This document shows positions 47,748-60,234 of a stretch of 64,000 nucleotides of DNA, in pieces (positions within the stretch are counted from its first letter, which is position 1; each line of letters opens with the position of its first letter). Source of the DNA: Vitis vinifera (taxonomy: Eukaryota > Streptophyta > Magnoliopsida > Vitales > Vitaceae); the NCBI RefSeq assembly GCF_030704535.1, contig NC_081817.1, positions 23,809,001-23,873,000 on the forward strand, given 5' to 3'. The notes below the pieces were generated by a model. The model was not told the DNA's origin. It ran no database searches and saw only the letters and a list, made by a program, of their open reading frames with translations. Made by a program: the position numbers and the translations under genes.

Positions 47748-48587
47748 TTGTTTTCGGTTTTATTACTTCTCAATTTTGTTTGTTTAGAAATTAATTTAGT
47801 TATAATGCCTATTGACACTTGGTGGATAGATACAAGTACAACTACTCACATAAGTGTCACTATGCAGGTTTGCCTAAAGAGTCAAATGCCAACTGATGGT
47901 GAAAGATACATCTATGTGGGAAATGGCAACAAGGCTACAATAAAGGCTATTAGTCTTTTTAAATTACAGTTAGACTCTGGATGTACATTGGATTTGGAAG
48001 AGACTTTTGTGGTACCGTCGTTTAGACGAAATTTAATTTCTGTTTCATGTCTAGACAAATTTGGATATTATTGTTCATTTAGAAATGAAATGGTTAATCT
48101 TTATCTAAATTTAAATGTTATTGATACAAGTAGTCTAACAGACAAATTATACAAATTGAACATAAAGGCCACTATGAAACCTTGCATTCAAGTAATTATG
48201 GCATTAAGCGAAAATTAACGAATGAGAATTCATCAATGTTATGGCACAAGCGTTTGGGTCATATTTCAAATCAACAGATTCAAAGGCTTGTGTCAGAAGA
48301 AATTCTTGATCCATTTGATTTCTCAGACTTTCAAGTCCGTATAGAGTGCATTAAGGGTAAACAAACAAATATGAGGAAAAAGGATGCTAATAGGTGCAAC
48401 GACGTCTTGGAATTGATACATACAAACATTTGTGGTCCATTTCCTACCCCTTCTTGGAATGGACAACAATATTTTATCATTTTCATTGACGATTACTTGC
48501 GCTATGGCTATCTTTATTTGATTCATGAGAAGTCTCAATCATTGGATGTGTTCAAGAATTTCAAAGCTGAAGTTGAGAAGTGTACCT
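47748..48587 (+). pseudogene. Copia protease and integrase N-terminal part (damaged)
   Basis: The protease block reads WWIDTSTTTHIS, where the active-site D-T/S-G is changed to DTS. It continues with the family-typical FVVPSFRRNLISVSCLDKFG. After a frame change near 48190-48220 comes the GAG-pre-integrase/HHCC region LWHKRLGHIS...IECIKGK, in which one zinc-binding Cys appears replaced. The integrase core then reads LELIHTNICGPF, where the first catalytic Asp (normally HTD) is Asn. Homology stops abruptly near 48587 at FKAEVE, exactly where inverted gag sequence begins. Confidence 0.85.
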
Positions 48588-49408
48588 TTCTTTTCACGCG
48601 AAGCAACGTATTTGGTACATGTGTTCTTCATATGACCAACCTTCTTGCAAAAGAAACAAGTTATCTCCTTATCTTGTTTATTCTGCACATTTTTCTTTGA
48701 TGTCCCAGAAACTGCAATTTGTTTTCCTTTATTGTCCTTCTTTCTTTTCTTGTTGGTACCAAATCCCTGATATGTGGAAGCCAAGTGAGCACTTTCTATC
48801 TTTTCTTGTTTCAATCTCTCATTCTCTTGTACACACTAAGCAATAAGCTCATTCAAAGTCCATTTTTCCTTTTGTGTGTTGTAACTGATTTTGAATGGAC
48901 TAAATTGTGTAGGTAGAGAGATCAAGACCAAGTGCATGAGTATGTCCTCCGAAAACTCTAACTTTAGTGCCTTGAGTCTCGTCACAAGATTAGACATTTC
49001 CATAATGTACTACCTTATATTCTCTTTCCCTTTGTATCGCATGGAGACAAGCGTACTAAGAATAGTGCTTGTCTCAACCTCTTTGTTTGCAGCAAATCGA
49101 TTTGCTATCTGGTCCAAGAATGCCTTGGTTCGGGTTTCCTCAGGTATTGCACCTCTTATAGCTTCTAGAATTGAGTGCTTCATTATCATAAGACTCATGC
49201 GATTGGATCGCTCCTATTTTTCCATAGTAGACCTTTGCTCAACAGTGATGGCACTAGTAAGGTTTGGAGGGCGATCCTTTCTTTATGCATAGTCTAAATC
49301 CATGCACCCGAGCACAATTATAACGTGCTCCTTCCATTTCTTGAAGTTTGTGCCATTAAGCACAAGAATGCTATTGACATTTGCAAATATAGAAGATGTT
49401 GAATTCAT
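48580..49408 (-). pseudogene. Inverted copia gag (with CCHC zinc knuckle) lodged inside integrase
   Basis: Read on the minus strand from the ATG at 49408, it encodes a UBN2-type copia gag: LNGTNFKKWKEH near the start, AIPEETRTKAFLDQIANRF in the middle, and a zinc knuckle CFFCKKVGHMKNTC (C-x2-C-x4-H-x4-C) near 48625-48670. Four in-frame stops occur (after DYA, EK, ENIR and ELIA). Its C-terminal end (REKKGTLLN) would normally run on into the protease part that now sits upstream on the plus strand at about 47766. It therefore comes from this element family but has been moved and inverted. Confidence 0.88.
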
Positions 49409-49564
49409 AATAATAAAGCTCACAATTAGTCACATAAACATCATACATACATGAATAAATAAACATCATACAAGATACCTAGCACAAACATTAATATTCG
49501 GTGTTTGGACAAAAACATCAACTTGTAATTGACATCCTTATACAAAATTAATTCATAAATATTT

Positions 49565-49800
49565 GATGGAGTGTGGTATCGTTCCTTAATACACCATGCT
49601 AGGGACTCCAAACGAAAATGGTATAGTAGAAAGGCGAAACCGTACTCTTAAGGATATGGTAAGAAGTATGATCAATCATTCCACATTCCCAGAACCACTT
49701 TGGGGCAAAGTTGTCAAAACTGCAGTTTACATTTTGAATAGAGTCCCAAGCAAAGAAGTAGCCAAAACCCCATATGAGTTATGGACTAGCAAGAAACTTA
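49565..49800 (+). pseudogene. Copia integrase C-terminal part (up to the nested insertion)
   Basis: Homology resumes with LMECGIVP, an in-frame stop, then [18 protein letters not shown] and [19 protein letters not shown]. About 30-35 residues that should link this to the upstream part, including the second catalytic Asp (SDxGGEY region), are missing. The reading is cut by the nested insertion just after 49800. Confidence 0.85.
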
Positions 49801-49807
49801 GTATTAG

Positions 49808-52800
49808 TGTAGACCCTCAATTTTGTCCCTTTAGCACATGTCTTTAAATTCATTTTCAGTGTTCCACAGTAGTTCCTTAATGGTCCATTGCTACTCATAC
49901 TACTTACCTTTTTTGAGCCACCTCGAAGACTTTGGTTGAGGGATTTATCCAGTTCCACATTATGACCTTGGATGCCCTTCAAGTTTAGATTAGGCTCCAG
50001 TTAGGTACACTTTAGGTTGGACTTAGTTAGGCCCACCTATTCTCACCCTAGGCCCGTATAAGTATACTTAGCCCATTAGACATCACCATAAGCCTATTTA
50101 GGACACTTAGTTCACTTAGGCCCACTTAGTCCATTAATGTAGACTTAGATACCATCCTAAACATCCTAGACACCTCCCGACTTGTACACATTCACCCGAG
50201 GTCACCTAAACACTTTTTCAGAATAGGTCACTTAGACACTTCTTTTGGCATAGTTCACTTAGGCATGTTTTTTATTTTATTTTTCCGAGATAAGATGAAT
50301 ATTAGCTTGACTATATATTGCATGAAATGAAATTTTATTTTTTTATTTTTGAGGGTTTGAGTTTGACATTTAAATTATTATAATCCGTTGCATCAATTTT
50401 AAATTTTTTCTATTTTTTCTTCCTAATTGCATATGTCCAATATTTATTTTTATGCCCTTATCAATCTATTTTTTTATTTACTCAATTATTTATTCATTCT
50501 TTAATTCCATGAATTGACATCTTGGATTCTATAGCTATGTGATTTGATTTTCTACTTGATTTTATTCTACTCCTAAATAAGTGATTTTTTTCTTTGAACT
50601 TTATTTTATTTTTTATTTTTTATTTTGCATGAGAATGGGAAAACTACCAATTGGTCCTAGAGAGGAATGAGGGCTGATCATGTTGTTCTTTGAGTGGAGA
50701 AGGCACAACACTTTGGGAGCATTCAGCACGCACCCTTGAGGAATCCCAGACATGCGGCTTGCATTCTTAATCTAACCGCACCACATAAGGACAACGATTT
50801 GAATGAATTCATGCACCATTCACTCATTCTAAATAAGCAGTCTACCATGTTGCCTATAGGAAGGAAGTGGCCATTTTGTGCACAACACGCATATAGTGGG
50901 CTGTAACAGAGATTCTTTTTGTTTTTAGAAAGAAAAGTCAACATGCTTTATCACTTACCAAATAAGACACGACTGCATCCTTAGAGAAATCTCCAAGTAA
51001 GCCACACATGTATAGACTTCCTATATTCACGCGCATTTCTAGAAAGGAAACAAAGAATTCCATAGAAAGGATGGGTTGCCATATAAATATTAAAAAAAAA
51101 TGACAAAATGAATGGGGAGGAACAAATTTTTTAGGGAAGAGACACGCATAGAGAAAAATAGTCTTCGGCAAAGAAATCCACACAGAGAAAAATACTTTTG
51201 GGCAAGGAAGTTCACACGCAAAGGAGAATTTTTTGAAAGGAGGACATGCACAAGAATTTTGGGAGGAGAACAGAAGATTTCAGATGAGAAACAGGTTGCC
51301 ACTTTGATACATCTAGAGAGTCTTATTTCCGATACAACACGGGTTAGTTTTCGTTTCCGATAGAGCATATTTTTTTAGTTTAGATTTTAGTCCACTGGTT
51401 TAATTAATTCTTTGTGATAAATTCTTTTAAATATCAATTCGTACAAATCTTTTATTTTTCTTAGATTAGATTTTTTTTTTTTGTGGTTATAGTTCATTAG
51501 TTCCATGCTAGTTTATCTTAATTTATATGACAGTTTAAATAAAGTTAGTGTTTTTTTTTTAATTTCAATTAGTTTGATTTTAATTTGTTTTTAGTTTAAA
51601 TACATTTGTTGATTTTAATTCTTTAGTTTAAATAATCATATTGAATAAAGTTTGTGTTTTTAATTCCAATTAGTTTGATTTTAATTTGTTTTTAGTTTAA
51701 ATACATTTGTTGATCTTAATTCTTTAGTTTAAATAATCATATTGAATAAAGTTTGTGTTTTTAATTCCAATTGGTTTAATTTTAATTTGTTTTTAGTTTA
51801 AATACATTTGTTGATCTTAATTCTTTAGTTTAAATAATCATATTGAATAAAATTTGTGTTCTTAATTCCAATTAGTTTGATCTTAATTTGTTTTTAGTTT
51901 AAATATATTTGTTGATCTTAGTTCTTTAGTTTAAATAATCATATTGAATAAAGTTTATATTTTTAATTTCAATTAGTTTGATTTTAATTTGTTTAAATAC
52001 ATTTGTTGATCTTAATTCTTTAGTTTAAATGGTCGTATCAAATAAAGTTTGTGTTTTTAATTCCAATAATATTATTAAATAGAATTTAATTTCAATTTAG
52101 TTTGATTTTAATTTATTTTATAATTTGAATGCGTTCATGATTTTAATTCAATTGTTTAATTAACCCTCTTAGACAAATCCCATATTTTTAATTTCGATTT
52201 TAGTTTAATTTTATTTTTTTAATTAATTTATTTGTTTAAATATATTTGCAATTTCAATTTGATAGTTTAGCCAATCTTATTAGATGATGTTAATGTTTCT
52301 GATTTAATCTAATGTCAATTATTTTTAGTATTGGATGTGTTTGTGCGTTTCTAAATTCGTTAATTTTGATTTTAATCCATTTATATCCAATTTAGTAGTT
52401 GATCACAATTTTAGTTAATTAATTTAGTCAATCACATGATATCATATTCACATTTTAAGTATGAAAATTTCATATTTGATTTGTCAATATTTAGTATGAG
52501 TTTTTTTGGATAATCAATCTAGTTCATTGCATGTTATTGTTTTCATATTTTCAAGTTTGCTAAACTTTGGTTTTTTTTTTTTTAATTTATCATATTTTGT
52601 TAGAGTGCTAATTTACTTTAATTGATTCCACATTATTGTCTCCATATGCTAAATTTGTTGACTTTAATCCTCGATTGTTCTTTTCTATCATGTGTTTCTT
52701 GAAATCTAGATGTTAGTTTTGGATAATATTTGTGTTAGTTTGTTTGATTAGGAAATCATTAGTTTGACGCATTAGTGATTGTTGGTTAAATATTTTTTTT

Positions 52801-54075
52801 AGGACCATTGGAAACCCATGAAGGTTGGCCCTATTCTCATCAGTTTAATTGACATGATTTTCAAAATCTTTATTTTGTGATCTTCGTTCCCTTTTTTTTT
52901 ATTGATATTTTGTTTTCTATGTTTTGTTATTTTAAAAAAAATTAATTTCTTTTATTTTAAAACAAAAATACTTTTCTCAAAAGATTCCTTTAAAAATCTA
53001 TTTCAAAAACTCATTTAGAGTCTTCAGGATCAAAATCTCTTCTTTTTTTTTAAAATAATGTGCAACCATATCTTGATCGGTTTGCATCTTTCTTGGTTTT
53101 AATTTAATGAAAATTTTGGTTTCGAACAAAACACAAACCAAAGCTTCTGGCCTCAAATAAATGGGATAATTCTAGGCTAAATTCATGTATATTAATTTGG
53201 GGAATTGGTGAAACCCCTACATAAGAAAATCTTTTCAATACTTATTTTTGCTACCACTCTTTCCATTTGTCTTAATCATATCTATCTATTTTTTTAGGAA
53301 TTATATACAAGATGCGTGTGATACTTGATTATTTTGTACATTTTGAATCATTTTTTCTATGCTAATTAGATATGCATGTTAGGATTTCTTGTTTTATTAT
53401 TTATTAATTAACCCCTCATGCCCTGAGGAAGCGAATTACGAGTTATCTATGCTATCTAGGTACGTCCCCTATCACCTACTTTCTAAATTCTGTAAATATG
53501 ATTGTCATTGTGAACTATGCATATGTTTGACAATGCTTAGGTGCTTTGATATATTTGTTTCATTGTTCAATCATTTATGATAAAACGCATGTTGGGTGAT
53601 ATATTATTTAAACTAACCATTGATGTTTTATGATAGTGCTCAAGAAGTGGTCTAGGTACGCACCCTAAATCTTTTATATGATTATGATTGGTTTTCTTGT
53701 TAGGCATGTTATTTTTTAAATCACCTAGCCTTCTATAGTTAACCGATTAATTGCCACATTTCCCTCAACTTAGTCAGTAGAGACCTTTGTAGGGCTTAGA
53801 GGGGTACTACCTTTTAGAGGTATATTTGTTGCCAATAAGTAACCTGATCTCCGGACTTAGACTCGAGTTTTTCAAAGACATGTTTTTTCCAAAGACATGT
53901 TTTTTCCAAAAAATTATGGAGTCATTTTTTAAGGTTTTATTTCTTGCTTTATTTTCCTTTTCAAAAATAAAATAAAATAAGTGGTGACTCCGACTTTTCC
54001 AAAAATTATTTTTTCACAAATAAAAGTGAGTCTTGCTAATCGAGTGGGGGCACACGTGAAAAATACGGGTCCACA
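49808..54075 (+). mobile_element. Nested 4.27-kb solo-LTR-like insertion with ATTAG target duplication
   Basis: It interrupts copia pol: text before (YELWTSKK) and after (RHLHVWGCP) is contiguous in the family. The insert starts TGTAGACCC and ends GGGTCCACA, imperfect inverted TG...CA ends, and is flanked by direct ATTAG at 49803-49807 and 54076-54080. No gag/pol coding sequence, primer site or internal second LTR is recognised, so a solo LTR of a large-LTR gypsy-type element (Tat/Ogre-like ends) is the best guess; a non-autonomous derivative is the alternative. Open frames inside are short and unrelated to known proteins. Confidence 0.75.
51540..52075. repeat. ~100-bp tandem repeat array inside the nested element
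   Basis: Five head-to-tail copies of a unit of about 101 bp (…gttgatcttaattctttag, then tttaaataatcatattgaat…), the anchor starting near 51608, 51709, 51810, 51911 and 52002. The central copies are nearly identical and the outer ones degenerate. AT-rich and non-coding. Confidence 0.85.
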
Positions 54076-54080
54076 ATTAG

Positions 54081-55611
54081 GCACTTGCATGTCTGGGGTT
54101 GTCCAACTGAAGCTAGGCCTTACAAGCCAAATGAAAAGAAATTAGACTCCAGATAGTGAGCTGCTACTTTGTAGGGTATTCTGAAATGTCAAGAGGTTTC
54201 AAATTTTATGACCCCTCAACTAGATCTTTCTTTGAAATGGGTAATGCTAAGTTCATTGAGGATGTTGAGTTAAGTGGGAGAGAGCCATTAAGAAAGGTGA
54301 TCTTTGAAGAGGAATTTGTTAATATTCCTATTATTATGACTGGACATGGTCATATTATGTTTGATGACACTATTCAAAATGTACATTCGATAATAGAGAT
54401 TCCTCCTGCTCAAGTTATGGAACTGATTCAAGTTCATGAAGAGGTAACTCAACAACCTCAAGAACCTCAAGTACAAGTGCCACTGAGGAGATCCACTAGA
54501 GAAAGGAGAAGTACAATTTCATATGATTATGTTGTATATATCCAAGAACATGAGTTTGACATGGGTCTGGAAGACGATCCAATTTAAATTAGTCAAGTCA
54601 AACAAAGTTCTGACTTTGAAAAGTGGATAAAAGCCATGAAGGATAAGATGAAATCAATGAAGGACAATGGTGTTTGGGACCTAGTAGAGTTGCCTGGAGG
54701 TGTAAAGCTGATTGGTTGTAAATGGATTTTTAAGACCAAGCGGGATTCAAAAGGCAACATTGTTAGATATAAGGCACGCCTAGTCGCAAAAGGTTTCACT
54801 CAAAAGGAAGGCATTGATTATAAGGATACTTTTTCACCGGTTTCATCAAATGACTCCTTTAGAATCATCATGGCACTTGTAACTCATTATGATTTAGAGC
54901 TACATCAAATGGACGTTAAAACTATGTTTCTTAATGGCAATACGGATGAGACAATATACATGGTGCAACCGGAGAACTTTGAGTCTAATGATTCAAAGCA
55001 ACCTGTATGCAGATTAAAAAGGTCTATATATGGTTTAAAGCAAGCATCCCGACAATGGTACCGAAAGTTTGATCAGGTGATTACTTCATTTGGTTTTAAG
55101 GAGAACACCGTTGATCAATGCATATACCTCAAGTTCAGTGGGAGCAAATTCATTATCTTGGTGTTATATGTTGATGATATTCTTCTTGCAAGTAGTGATG
55201 TGGGACTTTTGCATGAAACCAAGCGATTTCTATCTAGTAAATTTGACATGAAGGATCTTGGTGATGCATCTTTTGTATTGGGTATACAGATCCATAGGGA
55301 TCGTTCAAGAGGTATTCTTGGGCTATCACAAAAGGCTTACATCGATAAAGTGTTGAGTAGATTTGGCATGAGTAATTGTGCATTAGGAAACACGCCTGTG
55401 GCAAAAGGCGATAAATTTAGTTTGCACCAATGTCCGAAAAATGAACTTAAGAAGAAGGATATGGAGAGGTTTCCCTATGCCTCGGTAGTAGGAAGTCTCA
55501 TGTATGCACAAGTTTGTACGCATCCGGATATTGTGTACATTGTTGGAATGTTAGGTAGATATTTGAGTAACCTAGGTATGGATCACAGGAAAAAGGCAAA
55601 ACGGGTTATGT
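54081..55611 (+). pseudogene. Copia reverse transcriptase region
   Basis: Resumes after the insertion with RHLHVWGCPTEARPYKPNEKK, then a linker frame (54156-54587) and a stop (TAA at about 54585). The reverse transcriptase follows (54636 on): WKWIFKTKRDSKGNIVRYKARLVAKG-type start written across 54715-54790, MDVKTMFLNG and the catalytic YVDD (LYVDDILLASSD). The RT core itself is open, but the reading ends at a TAG at about 55611, where the family reads through. Confidence 0.88.
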
Positions 55612-56159
55612 AGTATTTACAAAGAACTAAAGATTACATGCTCACATATTGTAGATCCAGTCATTTAGAGATCGTGGGATATTCTGACTCCAATTTCGCG
55701 GGATGTCTTGAACGCAAGAGATCCACTTCAGGCTACATCTTCATGTTGGCTGGAGGAGCAATTTCATGGAAAAGTGTTAAACAAACACTTATTGCTTCTT
55801 CCACCATGGAGGTAGAATTCATAGCTTGCTACGAAGCATCAAACCATGGGATATGGCTACGAAATTTTGTCACTCAATTGCGAATCGTTGATGGGATTGA
55901 GAAGCCATTGCGAATCAATTGTGATAATAAGGTCGCAGAATTGTATACTAAGAACAACCGAAGTTCATCAAAGTCTAAACACATTGACATCAAGTTCTTG
56001 GTTGTGAAAGAAAGAGTTCAGAGTCTTCAAGTATCGATTGAACACATAAGCACAAACTCCATGATTGCGGATCGACTCACTAAGGGTTTGCCACCCAAAG
56101 TATATCATGAGCACATCACACATATAGGTGTTGTACACATTGATGATGTGCTAGTATAG
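55612..56159 (+). pseudogene. Copia RNase H region
   Basis: Continues in frame after the TAG: YLQRTKDYMLTY, then RNase H blocks YSDSNFAGC (the second Asp of the usual DSDFAG is Asn), STSGYIFMLAGGAISWKS, TLIASSTMEVEF and KHIDIKF. It ends at a stop at 56157-56159. Needed for RNA strand removal in reverse transcription; here it is separated from RT by a nonsense codon. Confidence 0.85.
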
Positions 56160-56601
56160 TTGGAGTTTGTATTTAGATTTTGTGTTTATTTTCTTGATGT
56201 GATATTATGTTGTGTTATCTGTACAGACCTTGATTTTAAAGATTATTGTATTTATATTCTCTGAATTGAAATGATGACTTTCAGAAGCAGTTTAGCATCA
56301 AGTGTTGAAAGTGGTATTTGACTATTTTTAGTTGTAAAGTAGGATCAATTGGAAATAGACATAGTAAAGATCACATTCTATGTAATTTCCATGCTACACA
56401 TCCATACTTGATCCATGTTGCTAATTTTGTTAATGTTGTGATCATTGATTGGTTTAGTTATGATTATGATTAACGAAGGCCGCTTTAATCCTATGCTAAC
56501 ATAATTAGTAGACCGGAATGTTTAAGGATATTTGAATAGGATAGCAAAGATGAGCTCAATAAGGTACTATCATGAATATTGTTTTGTAATATATGTGGTC
56601 T

Positions 56602-56611
56602 AAGTGGGAGA
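56602..56611 (+). other. Polypurine tract
   Basis: AAGTGGGAGA lies immediately upstream of the 3' LTR (56613), the position expected for plus-strand priming. Confidence 0.85.
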
Positions 56612-56612
56612 T

Positions 56613-57079
56613 TGATAGAATAAATGTGGACCGACATCATATTAACCATTGTTCAGGATTTAGCTATCTGTTTATATATGATTTCTAATTGATCTAGAGT
56701 ATGGGCCACCTAATGTGTAGACCCCAATGCCATCACGGGCCTTAGATGATGGCCCTAAGACTCGTGAGGTGTAATAGCCCAATGGGTATGGTCCCTAAGG
56801 TAGGAGGGTATAAAAATAGGGTGAGGCTTTTGTCTGTTCTATTATTTTATCGCATCTTTTGGAACAAACATCTTTTGAAACAAAATGAACCTGTTCTCTC
56901 CCACTCCCATTGTTAGAGAGAATTCAGTTAGAGGTGGTGCCCTCCACAGCCTTAGAAGATCCATACCTCTTCATCAAAAACACAAAATGGATTCAGGTTG
57001 GTTCCCTATCCGGTGATTGTTGTTGAATATATCATGTATCTATGTGTTTGGTTTTAATGGAGAATATTGAGGTCTAACA
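56613..57079 (+). repeat. 3' LTR of the copia element
   Basis: 467 bp, begins TGATAGAA, ends TCTAACA, with TATAAAAA at 56809-56816. It is followed by the ATAAC target duplication (57080-57084). Confidence 0.92.
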
Positions 57080-57084
57080 ATAAC

Positions 57085-58046
57085 AAGTTGAGATTGAAGG
57101 AGTTGCTGAAAAGAAGTGGAAGCACTAACCCCTTCAATCATGTCCTCACATTATGTGACATCTTGTAAGCATATTCACAACTCATATTCACTTTTCATAC
57201 TAGTTTGTTGTGGAAACGGTTTTTGATAAGTGTACACAATTTTAAAAAATTATTTGTAAACTATAGTAGTGAAGAAAATATTTTTGAATCTTTAATAGTT
57301 TTTGCTGAATAGGAAAAAGAGTTTATCATATAATTTGATTCGGCTCTTATAAAGACGATTTCTAAAAATTCATATATTTAGGCAAAAATCATCTTTTGAA
57401 GAGCTCATCCTTAAATGTTCTTTAAAAAAATCAAAGCAGAAATCATTTCTTCAAGAAAAGATTTTTTTTTTTTTTAAAGAAATTATATGCAAAATTTATC
57501 TCTTGAAGAGATGATTTCAAAAAATTAATTTTAAAGAAAAAAATATTTTTATGCTACATGTTTTTGTATTATTATGTGTTGTAAAATTAATTAATTTTAT
57601 TTATTAAATTCAATACATAAAAATAATTATAATTATTTTTGATATATTACTCATAATTATAATATTTATAAAAATATAAATTATATTTATCATCTTATAT
57701 TCATTAAAATAATATTTTGACCATTATCTTGAATTTTATCATTCAATTAATTAAATTAATTATTATTAAATTAAATATAAATTAATTTAATTTTATACTC
57801 ATAATTTTATCCTTTTGTTCTTTCTACTATAAATACCGGTTTAGGTTTATTCAATTCTCTTGACCTCGGTCTCCATTATCATTCTTCATCTCATTCAATT
57901 TTGGTTGGATCTCTACGAAACCATCTGACCCAACTTCTTCTTCTTCATTTATTTATTTATTTATTTATTTATTTTTTATCATCCCTAATATCTCGGTCTC
58001 AATCTACGAGACCATCTGACCGAACTTCTTGCTATCCTCAGTCACT
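57085..58046. other. AT-rich spacer with (TTTA)n run
   Basis: No intact gene. A (TTTA)n microsatellite lies at about 57946-57974. It is bracketed by two related 'tctacga(a/g)accatctgacc(c/g)aacttctt' strings near 57911 and 58003, a small direct duplication. Confidence 0.5.
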
Positions 58047-58166
58047 ATAGTGTTTATGACTTGTTCTATTATACTCCTCAAGCTGTTGTTGTAGAGGGGC
58101 CAGCTGCCTTCTCTTCTGCTTTGACACAGCAATTTGATTAGGCCCAAATGCCATAACCACCCCTTG
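58047..58166. repeat. 120-bp repeat, copy 2 (also at 33241-33359)
   Basis: Near-identical to the 3' flank of NLR-1 at 33241-33359, but there is no NLR coding sequence directly upstream here. It is probably the surviving 3' end of another NLR duplication unit whose gene was deleted or displaced. Confidence 0.85.
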
Positions 58167-60234
58167 ACTGTTACCAAGGAGTGAAATACATGTCATCCTA
58201 AATTCCATACATTTTCTAAAATGGACCTATATTCAGCAGCTGTATTGGAATACATGTTATCAGCATGCTTTCATCATTTTCATTTCTTATATTCTCAAAA
58301 AATCATAAAAGAATTTTCATGTCCCCCTTACCAAACAGACCCTCGAATTAATTTAGCACTTGACATCATTTCTCAAATATTTGCGTGAAAACGATGAGAA
58401 CGATATCAAGAATGTCAAGAATATTGATAAGAACTATGAGAAATCTACTTATAAGACTCAAAGCATCAAATATGCATAGAAACCATGTACAAAAATCCCA
58501 TCAACATAAAATCACAGGTCTTTGTTGATTTGCAGAGTATATATATTCAATATGAAAAACAAATACACAAATTTATGTGATTGACACAGTCTTTTCCCTT
58601 GAGACTTACTTTACCTAAAATCTAACAGCTTCTGGGTCCTAGAGATGTTCCAACAGCTTCTGGCCATACTGCCGGCTCTGGTTTGATAGGATCATTATTC
58701 TTGATTATTGTCCTTAGGCATCACATTCAAAATTCAACTATAGCAGATGTCTCTTCTAGTTTGGCCTTTTCAAACTTGGGTGCTTTGGAACTATTCCCCG
58801 TAATGAGAATTCAAGCTTATAAAATCTTTTAAGACCAGCACTTCTATCATAAATCTTGGTTGTCTCGACACTTGTACTACGAATAGACCCACCAAATTGA
58901 TTTTTTAATTTCTCCCCTTGTAAATTATAGTCAACAAGATTCTCATTCAACTTAGTTTGGGCTAAAAACAATTGCAGACTATCAAGAATATTGTAATGTC
59001 GTAATATGTAGACCGATATTAATATCCAGGTTTAAGGCTTTGGTGGATAAATGAAGGGTATGGACACATGTCCTTAGATGAGAGTTGCAAAATACTTTTT
59101 CGGTTGTTAATGTTATAGGTTTCAAAATGAAACTTATCAAGAAATTAAGGTATATGATGTTGTATTTGTTGATGGGTGTTAATATAATTGTTCATGTTTG
59201 AGTATAACCATGGAATTCTTTCAATTTTTTAATATCAAGTTAGAGGGGAGCAAGAAGGAAGGAGTTGAGTTATGGTGTTACAATTAAGGGATTTGGGATT
59301 TGTGTTTTTGTAGTATAGGATTTTGTGATATTGAAAAGTTCTTTAATATTATAAAAATTGAGAACTAAAATTGTGTGAAATAATTATTGTTTTGTTCTAT
59401 GATTTTTATAGCAAAAAGTTTCTAAGGTTATAAAGGTCGTTCATAGAGGAAAAAGATAACTTACAAAAGTTAAACCAAAACTAAAAAATGTTAAATTGAA
59501 AATAAGGGAAGAAAAGTTAGCACATGGTTTTGTGGGGTTGATGTCATGCCCCAAGACCCATTTCAAAAGTGTCACGGTTATTTCACACCTAAAGCCTAAA
59601 GACTCAAAGTGTAAATGACTCAAACAATTGTAATTTAATGTTATCGATTACCAAATTTTTGTTCAGAATAGTAAAACATCCTATAATCCTTATAACTCAA
59701 CTTTTTAAAAAAAAATTAAAAAAATTAACTAACATACCAACCACTATGCTGTCATCCAAACAACTTAAAAAATTCTTAAAAAGGTCAAACAATAATTAAT
59801 TTTATCTAACGTAACATTTAAATAATGTTCAAAATAAAAGTTTAAACCACAAATCCTAATAAAAACAAATTCCTATTCTAACTAAACACATACATTAAAG
59901 GAATATTTGAATTGAATTTTACCACAAACTTATCAAAATTTCAAATTATTATTCATGACAAAAACTAGGGTAGCTTCAATATAAAAAAACCACAAATCAT
60001 AGGTTTATTGATGAGTCTCAACTATCAAAATATAAAAAGGTTTTTTTTCTTAAATTTAATAGCATGCATTCTTTTTATTTTCACTAAAATTAGAACCTAA
60101 AAAGTTCACAAAATATCATATAAAAGTGTACTTCTACTTACTCAACTCTATTTTTCAAACTATCGACCAATAGTTTAGAAGTCAAGTTGTTTATATGGTG
60201 AAAAGTCCATCTTTACTGTTTATTTTGTACTGAT
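58167..60234. other. Intergenic spacer
   Basis: No gene recognised; open frames are short and without domains. Confidence 0.4.

Larger units (their letters stand above)
45895..57079 (+). mobile_element. Ty1/copia LTR retrotransposon, rearranged and inactive
   Basis: An 11,185-bp element bounded by two similar LTRs and a 5-bp target duplication. Internal order: primer-binding site, GC-rich leader, protease plus integrase N-terminal part (plus strand), gag on the minus strand, integrase C-terminal part, a nested 4.27-kb LTR-like insertion, the rest of pol with reverse transcriptase and RNase H, then a polypurine tract. Pol order (integrase before reverse transcriptase) establishes the copia type. 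It cannot be autonomous: gag is inverted with four internal stops, integrase is split and has lost its catalytic Asp residues, and pol carries further stops. By-eye comparison of the two LTRs gives roughly 40 mismatches in 466 bp, so insertion is old. The nested insertion is younger. Confidence 0.93.

Noticed and set aside
51540-52075. CRISPR-like array
   Set aside because: Units are contiguous AT-rich tandem repeats without unique spacers, in a plant retroelement.
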